64,000 nucleotides of DNA from Kudoa neothunni (lineage: Eukaryota; Cnidaria): positions 6,386,001 through 6,450,000 of the forward strand of contig OZ199839.1 in the NCBI GenBank assembly GCA_964304625.1, read 5' to 3'. The notes below the pieces were generated by a model. The model ran no database searches, was not told the origin of the DNA, and saw only the letters and a list, made by a program, of their open reading frames with translations. Shown here one piece after another: positions 12,907 through 26,200 of the stretch. Made by a program: the position numbers and the translations under genes. Position 1 is the first letter of the stretch. Each line of letters begins with the position of its first letter.

Positions 12907-15900
12907 ATGCGCTGTCATCCTACGCATCTAACACTAAAACCCAATAAATCCTCGGATATATTGCGCTCTTTTTTTTGCGCAGAATCTTCCTTTACCACGA
13001 TGGACCATCTTAGATTTTGTCGTATTAGACAATGTGGTGTAGTAACCCCATTTGTAGATAGTGAAGGTCAGGAAAAGTATCAGTTTTCCAAATATTGTTT
13101 TCCCAGCATAATATAATATATAATATACACTATTGTTTATTTAAGAGTTATTTTATCGGATAATCGAGACGGAATCATAGAGATGTACTCAGTGGCACGA
13201 AATCAAGAGCTACATTTAACCGACTCATTTCAAATAGATCAAAAAGTATCTATTCTAAAGGCCAATGTATGTACAACACTTAATTCACACCTTAGTTATT
13301 CTCTTTTTTTATTATATCTATTATAGGTGGACAGTCTTTTTGTAGTGTACGAGAATGATAACACAGTTAATGTTTATGATATTTCGGAGGTTTTGAAATA
13401 TTCGCTTGGATAATTATAGGATTAAGTCTGATTCATGTTAGGTCAAGTTTATGTACACATTGACCAAATTTCAACAAGCTATAAGTTGTATGGAATTTGA
13501 TGATTCATGTAATGTGTTGGCAATCGGTTCCAGGTTATATTGACCACTACTTCTCGAGCAACATTACAATCACATCTAATTAATTAATTAATTTATTCGT
13601 GCAGGGATCGTAGAATTAAAATCTGTTATTTGAATAATGCCGAAGATAGCCAAGTTATTCTCAATGATAATTACCCAATTATCGCTATAGCTTGGAAAAA
13701 TGGTTCCGACTCAGTGGTATTCAACTCTGACAATATACAATCACATTTCTCAATAATCTCTATAGGTGTTAAGTTTGAATTTGAATGGCATATTGAATGT
13801 ATGGAATTGTGTTGATGAACAAGTAGTTTTGTTGTATGATTTTCAAAATAAGTTTCATTTTAGAAAGTGACTCAAAGTTTCAGTTTCGATTTTAACTATT
13901 CTGCCGATCTCACGTGATTTTACCAATTAATTAATGAATTAATGAATTAATCTTAATCCGGATTAGAAATAGCATCTGTAAGAGGAATTTAATTTCCATT
14001 GCATACAATTCCACTAGAAACGTTAATTGGGACGTTGTAGTTCAAAATTTTAGTGAGTTTAGGTGGTGTGCGCGCACGCAGGAAATCGGATTTTATTATG
14101 CGATTTGAATTTGAACGAGGGAAAGACAACCGCCAATTATCAACACCCCAAGTTTAATGTATTATCTAATCGATATATTCTTCTTAATTAGATAATTAAA
14201 TAAATAAAATTGAATCTAAGCATATAATTAATTGTTAACATTTTTTATTGTATAGAGTTTTATGAAAAGTTATTTTGACCGCGATGGACAGTACCTGATA
14301 ACCACCAATCCGAACGATCATTTTCTGCATTTTTTCGATGTGAAAGCCAACTTTAAATCTCTCTCCATACTGTAATCGACTAGATTAATTATTAATATAG
14401 AAATATAGATGCGCGACCATTAATCAATTAGAAAATAATTAAATTTGTAATTAATAGAAATTCATTCCAATGCACTGTATTCGATAGTTGTTGTTTGAAA
14501 TCAAATATTATATTTTCCAGCACAAATGTACATATCGTTATGGTTTACTTTTGTATCATCGATTTTAATTTAGAATTTATTGTGTGTGTTGGACATAACT
14601 GAACAGGTGAATACAATTGGTTGATTACTCTTTTTATGTTTTATAGTTGTTTTCCAAAGAAAGCTTAAGCCGACACAATAACGAAGACATCTCGATAATT
14701 CCCTCGGATATCGCCACCGAATCCTCAATTAGCAAAAAAATCATTGAAACTCTAGCTGTTGATTTCACGGATGATGTTACAGAAGATCTCACTAATGATT
14801 TGACGAATGAGGTTGTTAATGTGACGCCGGAAGAAAATGACGAGCCTCTAATTGTCGTGAAAAGAAAATCACGCAAGCGCGCAATCTCAAACAACTCCTC
14901 ACAAGAAGGCGCGCGTAATTTTGCGCAACTCGTTGTTATTCGACTAATCTAATTATTTAGATAATCTCATTGGAAATGGTGTTTGAGGATATATTTAAAT
15001 AGTCTAATTAGTTATTAAGACGATTTAATTGACGATGACTACATTTTCCAACAAGAACTCCCCCACAATGAGCTCACCAACAACCTCATCCAATCGTCCA
15101 ATCATATTAATAACAATCCAAATGATGAAATGTCAATCGGTGTCTACCACGACATGGATGAGGATGTAGATGCGCGCGCAGACACCAACTGATTTATTAA
15201 TTATATAAAATATCAACTAAAATGTAGGATGATGGTATGCCCATTATTTCACAAAATTTCGATGAAAGTGCTTTCGAAAAAACTCACAACGAGCATCAAC
15301 AACCCCCCATTCAACCCCCATTTGTACCATCATGTTTTCAACCGAACGCGCTTAAACCACACCACCAAATATTGTCCGATGATACTTATTTGGTGAGTTG
15401 TGGCCATATATTTTTTAAATCTTAAATAGAATTAAATATTTACTTTCAATTGGTTAGTGTTGGAATAGAGTGGGCTATATCGCCTCAATAGTCGGCGAAA
15501 ACAACACCAAATTCATTAAAATCGAATTTCATGACATCAACCAACATGAAACCATCATGCTCTCCAATGATGATCACTGCTATGATATTGGATACTTGTC
15601 ACATGACATGGCTGTGGTGGCATTTTCCGGGCGTGTGTACAGTGAAATCAATCCCAAGTGAATTCGAGTGTGATTATCATTCACATTTAAACTCTATAGA
15701 ATTCATTGTACCTGTTTCAATGGGAATAACGAGATAGGTGATAAACGTAATTGGACGGTTGAGTTCGATCCAACAATTCAAATTACTGTAATTGCGCGTA
15801 ATAACATATTCAAATTTAATAATTGGAAAAAATAGGCTGTGTGTTGCAGCGATAATCCACCTAATAGTGAATACCCATGGGGAATAGTTGTGTTCACAAC

Positions 15901-17443
15901 TAGTCTACATCAACTTAAAATCTACTCCAAAACTGGACTGTTTCTAAGCCAAATGCAATTGTCCTCACAAATGATCTGCCTCTCGTGTAGTTGGGAATCG
16001 ATTTTGTTGGTAATGTATCGATCCGCCCAGATCAATCCCTTAAACTCATCTTCAAAACTACTCTGTGTATCCACAAGGCTTGTAAATGTGACAGATGTGC
16101 TTCAACCTTTTTTTGTCGACAGTGACTTACTCCTGTCACCTAACTCCACACCCAACGATGATTCCTCCCTCAATAATAACACTAAAATCATGTGGTGTGG
16201 GTGTGTGCTTTTGTTTCTAAACATTAAAAAAGTTGGCGTGTGTTTAGATTTAGTGACAATAATGTGCCGTATTTGGTTGATTCCAATTATTACGTTTACA
16301 AAGGGTGTGTCTCTTGCGCATCGTTTGACACCATTGTTTGGATTCCTTTTCGTATCGATTTCGGTGCTCACGATGTATTCATATTTAATTGGCTATTTTT
16401 ATTAGCTATCGTTTTCTTTATTTATGTAATTACTTAGTTTTCTATAACCAACAACATTGCTATTGTTTCCTTACACGATTCGACGGATTATTCAATTAGG
16501 TTCAATTTTGTTCATTTTAAAAAGACGAATTATCTAATTTCAATAGGTGTATTGTTACAAATAAGAATGCGGATTATTTTCGACCATCCAACGAAATCGA
16601 ACCCACACCTAAAAAATACCAACTACTCCATTCTAATCACTGTGGGGAGCTATGTGTCGACCAAGAACCTAACTCTGCCGCACAATTCCAATCTCTTCAA
16701 GTTTTTTGAGGAGGATTAATTGATGTGATGACATTTTGAAATTTAATAGGAACAATACATTGAATCACTAATCAACAATACACAATGTAACTGGAAACGA
16801 CGCGCTAACAAAGAGTTTAGTTCTTTCCAGCTTAAAAGCTATTTTAAATTGTTCGCTGTACTACTTATTTTTCGATGGGTTTTTTCAATCGGCTGTCGAC
16901 TTAGTTTTGTTGTATAAATCAAAAGTTGGACCAAGCCATGGAAATTTGTCATATTGTTCAACTGAAAAAATTCGTAATTATCACGATGTCACCACTGTGT
17001 TATGAGTAAAATTGATATACGCGTGCGCGCTTTTTTTAGATTAATGATGCCGTTGACTACTGTAATCACAAAGATTTAAAGTCTTTTGCAGATCGACTCA
17101 AGTCTCTATGTCAACCTCAACAAGAAAATATCACGCCCACACGACCATCAATAATGGATGATGGAGCAACGATAAATGGTGTGTTTTTGAATGACTTGGA
17201 ACATTTGTGATTTTGGTGGTAGTCGACAAAAATATCAAGTCCACTTTGACCAATATAAAAGGCGGTGGTGGATTTGGCTCTTGGTATAATAGCGTGAAGT
17301 TGCAAATCGGTTGTGAACTTCAAAGTGACACTTTCCAACCACAAGAACGCGATATAATGAAAACTGCTATGCAACGTTGGAAAAGTTTAGATCCAAATGA
17401 AAAATCTAAATGGACTAATGATAGTTCTACTATTAATTTTTGA
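12907..17443 (+). CDS. WDHD1: AND-1/WDHD1 (Ctf4) replisome hub protein, multi-exon
   Basis: Trimeric adaptor linking the CMG helicase with DNA polymerase alpha. Short WD40-type exons between about 13145 and 14380 (DNRDGIIEMYSV, VDSLFVVYENDNTVNVYDI, CNVLAIGSRDRRIKICYL) correspond to the N-terminal propeller. Then comes an acidic, Ser-rich linker (14641-14920 and 15020-15190) ending in basic KRKSRKR. The SepB/Ctf4 middle domain follows: WNRVGYIASIVG and IEFHDINQHETIMLSN at 15465-15580, where human WDHD1 has FMVWNSIGIIRC and VEFHD. GIVVFTTSLHQLKIYSKTG lies at about 15880. A helical C-terminal part follows (16560-17110). The last exons carry an HMG-box (SWYNSVKLQIG ... MKTAMQRWKSLDPNEKSKW) and the TGA is at 17441-17443. 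The HMG-box at the very end is typical of animal AND-1. The start is uncertain: 12907 and a later ATG near 13001 are both possible. Introns are short, many near 50-100 nt. Confidence 0.88.
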
Positions 17444-17915
17444 TTTTTTCCGTTTGTATTTTCTCTGTCAGCGCATTAAAATATGCTTAATTCTATTATT
17501 AATTCTAAAAATTAAGTTTAATGTATGATAAGGATCATTTTTAACAAAAATTATTTATGTTCACGCCATTTTCTCAATTTTTCGTATTGAGCGTAAGATT
17601 TCTTTCTTTTCGAGAAATTTCCAATTTGACACTATTTCTCACAAATTCTATTAAAAATATCTTAATTTTTTGTTGTGCGTGTAGTATTGGAGAATTCTAA
17701 TTATTTAAGAGTTTATGTGTTAATTATTTTTAGAAATTCTTTCCAATATCGGTTCTTTTACATGCTTAAAATACGGGGCTCCCAGAACAGAATAAATAAG
17801 CATTAAATGGGAATACATCAATGTGATTACAAATAAAAGCTATTAGAAATGTTGCTTTTCTTCAAAAGGTCGAATGAGTTACACCTTGGCCAAAGATGCC
17901 ATCGTTGACCTTTGT
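17444..17915. other. Intergenic, nothing recognised
   Basis: AT-rich DNA after the AND-1 stop codon, without coding signal. Confidence 0.5.
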
Positions 17916-19220
17916 TTAACCTTCCAGGGGCCTGAAAACCGACTTTACGCATTACTTCTTTTGGGGTCCAATGGACCTCATATTTTTTAACTTGAATTAT
18001 GGAGAAAAACTTGATAAGCAATTTACTAAGGTATGAGAGAAAATTATTCATAAAATATTGAAATATGTCATAATTATAATATCACCGGTTGTTAACAATC
18101 ATTGCCGAGTCATTTAAAAGGTTAAATTAGACATCTAATTTAACAAGTTTAACGTTGTTTTTTAATTTAATGGGGTTTAATAAAAGTATATATCATTCCA
18201 CATTAACAAGGTCTTAAAAAGTGTTTCCTTTATGATTCATTTCTTAATAATCACGTCAAATAAAACCCGCAATACGTATTTACTATTTACATATTAGCTC
18301 GAAATAGATAAAATGTGAGATATTTTTATTATTTTAGTTTTTTATGTTACAATATACCACAAAAAAACTTTTAAATCGCTTTATTACAACTGATTCTATA
18401 AACACAAAAAAAGTCCTTGCTTTTCGGTTTCGAGGTCTTGAACAATAACAGCATCACTCAAGGCAAAAAAATTTGAGTGATTGTAATTTAGATCTGGCTA
18501 TTAACATATAGACGACAAGGATTCCAACATAAGCCAGTGACTATTGGTTTGCCAAGTCTTCAAATAATGCTGATAATTATAATTGTCTAACTTGTCATAA
18601 AATATGAGGAATGTATCAGTTAAGGAGTTGATTCCATTTGAAGCGTAGGAACGCGAACCTTGAGGTTTTGAAAAATATTTTGTTTAGAACATTTAGTTAT
18701 TTGAAATTCCTCAGAAAATAAATTAACACCATCCTTATCTTTGTATATATTTCGATAGCATTTATCATCCTCAGAAACATTGGAATCATGTAAATGACCA
18801 TATTATTAATAGTTATCATAAAATTCATTCAAAATATTACACTAAGAACTATTTATGGCAGGGTTTTGCTCATCGGTAATGATCGGCATTTATCGTATGT
18901 ATGGTTTTTTCAAATTATCTCTGCTTCCTCTTGATAGAATTTTATCTAATTCTATAAATTGTTTTAAATTATTTTTCTTTCTTTTTTGGTAGAAATAAAA
19001 CATGAGGTCCATTGGATCCCAAAAGAAGGAATTTGTATGTATTTTGATTATTTCGCGACATGAATGTAAAAATTTAAATTTTCTTTAATATTATAATAGA
19101 ACTCGTATTTGTAGGAGAATAGATATGATATTTAGTTCACCGTTGTAAAATCAGGTTCTCTAAAATTGATTCAAACATCCGTTGGGGTCCAATGGACCCC
19201 AAAAACGCTCGGAAGGTCAA
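17916..19220. mobile_element. piggyBac-type element, non-coding or badly decayed
   Basis: The left end is TTAACCTTCC and the right end GCTCGGAAGGTCAA, an inverted pair with TTAA/TCAA at the insertion site. Sub-terminal near-palindromes GGGGTCCAATGGACC occur at 17963 and 19184. A third copy at 19003 lies in inverted form, together with matching flanks, which hints at an internal rearrangement or a nested copy. No transposase frame can be followed with confidence inside. Confidence 0.7.
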
Positions 19221-19705
19221 TTTAAGATTGTGTTAGACACGCCGAATTCTTATCTTCAATATTCTAATCTCAATGATAAGTCAATAAGAAAACAAGATGT
19301 TTTTCGCTTTTTGCATTATGTTTGATGATAATGGTATGATGTTGAAATAAAAATTTAAATTTCCTTATTGTTCGTTATTTATTTGAATTTAGATGATTAG
19401 ATGCCGAAATAGTTTTTTATTTACTCCTCAAGCTCGATTATTTTAAAATTTGACTCAATTGAGGATGCTGTAAGTTATTATCATTGGAACTTTTGTATCA
19501 TTTTAATCGTGGCTCACACGGGTTTCTCCAAAAATTGTACTTTTTGAAACTAAATTAAAAATTTAATTAGTTGTATTTAGTATAAGGTTTAATGCGAAAT
19601 AGTTATTAATTTTGAAGTCACAGAATGCCTATATTTGATTCCTTATTTTCATGTTCGTGTTCATGTTCATGTTCATATAAAATATGCATTTCTTCATTGC
19701 ACCTA
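19221..19705. other. Intergenic with (TGTTCA)n microsatellite at 19650-19678
   Basis: AT-rich DNA. A short tandem tract of tgttca/tgttcg units lies just left of a pogo-type element. Confidence 0.6.
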
Positions 19706-20136
19706 TAGTGCCACCTCGGAGTTCGACCAAAAATTTTGAGTCAAAAACACTTTGAGCTCGAACAAATATAGAAAGGGTATTCAAAACAAATACATTTGAA
19801 GCAAAAAACAGCGAAGAAGAGAAATTCTAGAAGAAGATTCGCTCGATCAAATTATGTGAACGTCATCGAAAGAGAACCCCTTTAAAATCTATCGTATGAT
19901 AACAACAAAAATATTTATCCTATATTTTATTTTATTATTGTTATTATATTTGATATTTATTTGTTAATTTTTACAAATACAAGGCACGCGTTTTTAATAA
20001 ATATGTATAAAAATAATCATTTGTTTGAGCGCAGTAAAGGATTAAACTAATTTTCATTACATTGCACGAGAGAACATTATTCGGAATTCGAACACACTTC
20101 TAGGACGGATTATGGTCGAAGCTCGAGGTTTCACTG
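19706..20136. mobile_element. Short pogo/Tigger-type non-autonomous element
   Basis: The left end, TAGTGCCACCTCGGAGTTCGACC, and the reverse complement of the right end, CAGTGAAACCTCGAGCTTCGACC, form inverted repeats of the Tigger/pogo kind. Each is flanked by TA (19704-19705 and 20137-20138), the expected target dinucleotide. It is 431 bp with no open frame. Confidence 0.75.
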
Positions 20137-20138
20137 TA

Positions 20139-23100
20139 CATGAAAAAGTCATGTGTCTTGGATATAGTTAGTTGTTTCGAACAGAGTATTTATTATAGAG
20201 TTATTTGAATTGTTAACAGTTAATGATTACGATTTCAGACGCCTGTTTTAAAATACTATGAAAAAATCCGTTATTTCTAACTATTTCTCTGTTAGCATTA
20301 TAGCTTGTTTCTTAACTCATATAGTGTTATAATCAATATGGTTATATCAGTCATATTAAGGTTGGAAAAATGAATCTGACGTGATACTGTAACCTTTTTT
20401 TGCAATCAAGATTTAACTTTATTTTATGTGAGAACGGCTGATGGTACTAGGAGTAGTGTGCTAGATGAATTTGTTTAATGAAAAAAATATTGTGGTGTAA
20501 TCTGTTGTTTAAAATCTTCTCAAATAAATCTAATACACAAAGATTTGTATATAGCATCGTAATCTCGGGGTTTCCTCTTAATGGTAGATCGTTTAATTTT
20601 ATTCTTCAAAAATTCGGACTATCTCTATACTACAACATTTTAATCTATTAAAATATCTTTTGCATATTTTTCATTATTTCTCGATAAATGATAACTATAT
20701 AGGAATACAAAGTGAATATCAAATACTTTAGGAAGGATTTAAGTAATGGGTTTCGAAAATTTTAATCAATAGTTATTATACTTTTCAAATAAATAGTAAA
20801 ATAATTAAACAGCATTTTATAATGAGCCAAAATAGTAACAGAATTGAAAATTAATCAAGAAAAAGGTATATAAATGTGTTGTTTTTAATATGATACTTAA
20901 ACATATTTTGGCTATAGATTTATCCATTTGAAAATTAAAATCTTTAAAATTTCTGTTATCTATTACGAGGCAAAGTTGGGATTTTGCACTAGTATGTTAA
21001 TAATTTGTGATTATTACACAATATACTTTCGAGACTAATTTGTACTATGGGATTGTAGATGGTTAATCTGAAACATGTAACTTTGCTAAACTCATGTTTA
21101 TTTTGAAAAAAAGATATTTAAAATAGATTACTAAAGTTACAATTGAACTTTTAAAAACTTATGGATATAAATCTCGGTGATATTACGATTTATTTTAGTT
21201 TAATAAAACTTTCTCTTATATCAACTAAAAAGATGTTTATACTTTAAGTTAAATATAATAAATTCACTGGAAATAATTGAATTGTTTAAGTAATTAATAA
21301 TTAGAAATTAAATAACGAAGATCGTGATAAATGACATTTTCCGAAAGCAATCTAAGAAGCGAACGTAATTATAATATTAATATAAACTTATTAAACAAAA
21401 TTCTACAAGTTTGCTTACCTAAATATTCCATAGTTAAATAAACTAAATTAAGCATATTATTGAAGCGTAATATTAGTCAAAGTTATATACAGTCGGATCC
21501 TGCTTTAAAACAAACAATTATAATCTTATTAGCTTAGGCCTTTAATACGCTTTAGTAAATGAAAATTTATAATATCTTACTCTTTAAAATAACCGCAGCA
21601 CGATATCGACTCATATACGAATAAACCATAATTATTTGATTGCTGTAAAATTTTAATTATTTCAAAAATCCATCTACAAAATGGTATCTCATAGTTTTAA
21701 ATTCCATTTCCCTAGAAAACAAAAACAAAGACAGATATATAAATTGTTATACGATGGATAAGCTGAATAAAAATATTTTAGGTGTGATTGTTCTTTTTCA
21801 TAGTTTAAAATGGAACAACCGATTGAGTAACATTGATTATTTGTACGTCAGTTTTAATACCTGATATTTAATCTAATAATTTAAGATACTATTCATTAAT
21901 TTATTGGATTTACTTTTATTTTTGCGATGATAAATTTTTAAAGCTCATTATACAATGCGATAAATTTTAGAATCATTTACTAGCTTAGAAATCAAACGTA
22001 TTCTAATGACCCAAATATTTCTTAACAGTTGAATTAATGGATCAGCGTCGATATTTAAATAATCATTAATTATCAAATAATTAAAGTAATTTAACAATGA
22101 TTGAGTATATTTAAAATTATCAAATCATAGATGTCTCATTTATTTATAATTCTTAGTTAATTTTCCATCTCTAAAAAATAATCATCTGACTATTATCTTT
22201 TTAAAATATATTTTCATTCAATACAATATTAAATAATAATTTAATTATTTTAACGAGCCAAAAATAAATATCTACCTAAAATTATCAATAAAATCTGTGA
22301 TATCCACTTAGAAATCAAATATATATAAACTTGTTTCCGATTCTTTAAAAATTTTATATTACTTTTCAAAGAGAAAAACTCATTTACAGATACATAAGTG
22401 TTTCATATTATCTGAAAAATCCTCACATCGATAATAAAAGCACATTCATTATACATATTCTGAAATACAGGAAAGACTCTTATCTATTAATAAATTAATC
22501 TCTCTTTTACATCGTTTGTCTCGTATATAATCATAATCTAGGTAGTAATTCGTTTGATATGTTTGAAAAGAACAAATTCACTGTCAGAAAATTAGAACTT
22601 AATTTAAACTTCGTAAGATAAACAATTTAATTCATTTTAAAAATAAAATTGTAGCCAATATTTTATGGCTGTTATGATTTAATACAATATGGAAGTACTT
22701 CCTTTATGGCTCCTCACAACATAAACAGCATTTTACTTCAAAACAATAGATTCTCAGTACACCCATCGAATATATTTAATCCAATAGTTATAAATATATC
22801 TTATTATTAGTAAAAAATTTAATTATTAAAGTGTAATTAGTTTGACCCCGGTGGTTACACAAAATATCCCATTTAGTCGTTGCAACGTCATCCGACGAAA
22901 GAATAAACCATCAACAGGTACCTCATTGAAGAGTGATAAAAACATAAATCTACAATTCAATATGATTTATAACAATAAAATAAATAATTGTTAATTATAC
23001 ATTTTAATAATATTATTAAGAATTAAACGAATTAATGCCGAGAAAACTTGATAATATTTTTACTTTTATCACATTAAAAATGTCGACGAAACAAAAAAAA

Positions 23101-23283
23101 ATTCAAAGATGAACTCTAAATAATTAATAATGAATATCAAAACACTATCTTTGTTTTATAAATAATAACACCGAGAAATCAATTAAACAAAGATTCAATA
23201 AGCGACGTATAACGTCGTAATAATAATAAGTAGAATTAGGAATCACGTTCAATTGCTTTAGTTGGGTTGAAAATACCTTATAA
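20139..23283. other. Intergenic, very AT-rich, no gene recognised
   Basis: About 3.1 kb of AT-rich DNA. I found no ORF of note, no transposon ends and no RNA gene. The first coding signal is the ATG of the ARF-GEF at 23284. Confidence 0.5.
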
Positions 23284-26200
23284 ATGAAAAGTTTGGCCCA
23301 TTTAGCGTTGGAAACTTTTTTCAAGGCAGCAATAAATGAATCTAGCTTGAAAGGGAAAAAGTTTTCCCCATTGTTAGCCTCATATAATAATGCCTATGGT
23401 ACATGTTTTAAAATATGATTATATGGGAACTCTTGACGATAAAATATTATCTAACACTCTTGTTTTAGATATAATAAGAGGATGGAATCCAGAAAATTTA
23501 AAGTGGATCTTTGTTTGTCAAAATGATATCATATCGTTATAATATTGTTATTTTTAGAGATATTAACTCTTACACCGGGACCAGCATGAAAACAGTTATG
23601 GAAAGTTTAATGTTGGTTTTTAAGTTTTCACTTCCTGCTCAATTGTGTGAGTTATTTCTGAAGAATATTCATGTGAGTTGTTGAATTTTCACGTTGATAC
23701 TCAGAATCAATTAATATTATTTGTTTTATAAAGGTATTGATAGCTGGCAATTTTTTTGCTGACGGGACATTTCAACTGTCATGTCCTGTGACTTCTGACC
23801 CCACTAATATAAAGGAATTATTGGTAAGAATTCCTGAGATATACATCACCAAATCAATCAGTCACTTGAACCATTATTTGGAGCTGGTGAAAGTACCTCA
23901 TTTATATAAAGCTAGTCACAATCTAACAAAATGTAGATCATTCAAGCATTGATAGAAAATGACAATTTAAATATTCATGATAGAGGATTTTTAACACTTT
24001 TCTCCAACATGTTTACTATTCTGAGGCATTACGCTCTCAAACACAATCCCAACGAATCTATAGCCAATGCTGCGATACTTCAGATTATTGGAGTGTTGAT
24101 GCATAGAGTAGAGGGCAAAAAGTATCGGTTTGTGGGTGACTCAGCGAGTATAAATGACGATTCAGATGGTGAAATAAGCTCACTAGACGTGGTAATTAAT
24201 AGATTTAAATTTAACGGCTTAATCTTTTTTAAGAAATCTCTCAAAATAGGAAAAAATGGCGAGACAACCAAACAACACCCTAATACACAAACTAACGCAG
24301 ATTTTATTCTCAACGACGACAAATTTGAAATGAACAAAATATCACCAAAATACGAATCAACATTGCATGCCTATCATGAAGAATTTCAACATAAGAATGC
24401 AACTATTCAAGATGCGAGCCGAAACAACGATAACAGTGAAAGTACCACAAATGACAATGGAGAAACTGAGGTGGACTCTAACATTCAAAAAGCTTCCACT
24501 TCGAACTCCAACCAATCAGTTACTCTTTCTCAACAGGAAATCGAAAAAATTGTTTTCGAAGATGTCTACACCAAAGATGCCTACAATTTGTTGATATTGT
24601 TGGACAGAACTGTGGTTGGTTATTACGGTGATGTCAGTAAAGGAATATACAACACGTAAGTAGTTATTTTTAGTTAAACTCTCCATTATAAAAGAAACAT
24701 TGATTTTAGATCTCAATCCTTCCGTATGCTTTTAGCATCGCTTAGTTATGTTCGACATTTGATCAATTTGTGTGGACCCAAATGTTCCAACCACAATCTC
24801 TTTGTACAATATATCAATGAGGAAATTTATCTGTTGTTGATGAAAATTATTTCATTAACACATTCGAATGTGTTTGCGGTATGTTTGGGCATATTTTCGT
24901 CAATTATCACCAAATTCCGAAAATACGTCAAACACCAAATTGAAATCTATTTCAACAATGTTGTTATTTCGTTGATTCGAAGCAATACAATGCTTATCAA
25001 CAAGGCTCTCATTTTGGAATCATTGATCGAACTTTTGAAGAATATGGATATTATTGCTTATTTGTATGTGAATTTTGACTGTGATAAACGCTGCTACAAT
25101 GTTTTTGAATTACTGGTCGACGCACTATCGAAACAAGCGAAACAAATTGATGACGATATCAAGCCTCGAGAAATCCATGTGAAATGTTGTAGTATGGCTT
25201 TAGAAAGTTTGGTGGTCATATTTTGGCAGTTGAATCTTTCTTCTGAAAAATATTGGAAGATTCATCGACACTCACCTGCAGTGTTAAGTATTTTTCGTAC
25301 TTGTACATTTAACTTTCCGAGCGTTTCGGGGGTCAAATCTCAAATTAACCCCAGAGTCTATTGTATTACGAGAATTTAACAATAGTAATTAATATGGGGT
25401 GTATTCTCCAAAAAATATAATATAATTATTTAATAAAAATTTGAAAAAGTAGATTAAAAAACGATGCACAAAAAAATAAATACTTGGTGCTTTGGGGGTC
25501 AATTTGACCTCAATGATTTTATTGCCCTAAATGATAACAGAATATTTAAAGAAATGAATAATTGAGTTTGATAGAATTCTGCTCGAAGAATACCAAGAAA
25601 ACATGTACACGAGATCATACGCGATGACAATGATACATCCGTTTTACCGCACCATTCGCACGAATTTACCTGGAACATACGAACAAAGTCCAAGCAAGAT
25701 TTGTATGAGATTTTTCTCACTGACAATGAAAATTAAAACGATTTTAACGAAATATTTAATGCCACTTATTTTAATTATCGAAAATCGAGTTCTGGTGGTT
25801 CTGACGATAAAGATGAGGATTTGAATGTGTTTGCGAGAAGACTACATGTATATCACAAAAATTGTATACAAAGGGCGATATAAAAAATTCGTATTGTTTT
25901 CATACGATGCTAGCTGGATTCTAGTGGTTAAGTGACTATCTTTACGTTTTCCCTGTCTCTAAGGGAATTACGTAAAAGTGTATGTGTGGTTACCAACTGT
26001 AGGAAATTAATTTGTTACAAATGGATTTAATTTATCAATATTTTTAATAAAAATAATTTTTAAACCATTTCTATACTCCAAGAATTGATTTTTTTCATTA
26101 ATTCGTTACAATAAATTCCAAGTCAACGAAGGCACCGGTTGCATCAACAAATTCGAACTAATTTTATACATGCAGTTTAATTAAATCTTGGTGAAAATAC

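Noticed and set aside
25603-25824. 73-codon plus-strand ORF inside the ARF-GEF intron
   Set aside because: It lies within the piggyBac-type element and does not continue the ARF-GEF protein. The HUS region splices directly to the pre-Sec7 exon.
25900-25990. Possible tRNA-like A box (TAGTGGTTAAG)
   Set aside because: No B box at the right distance and no cloverleaf.
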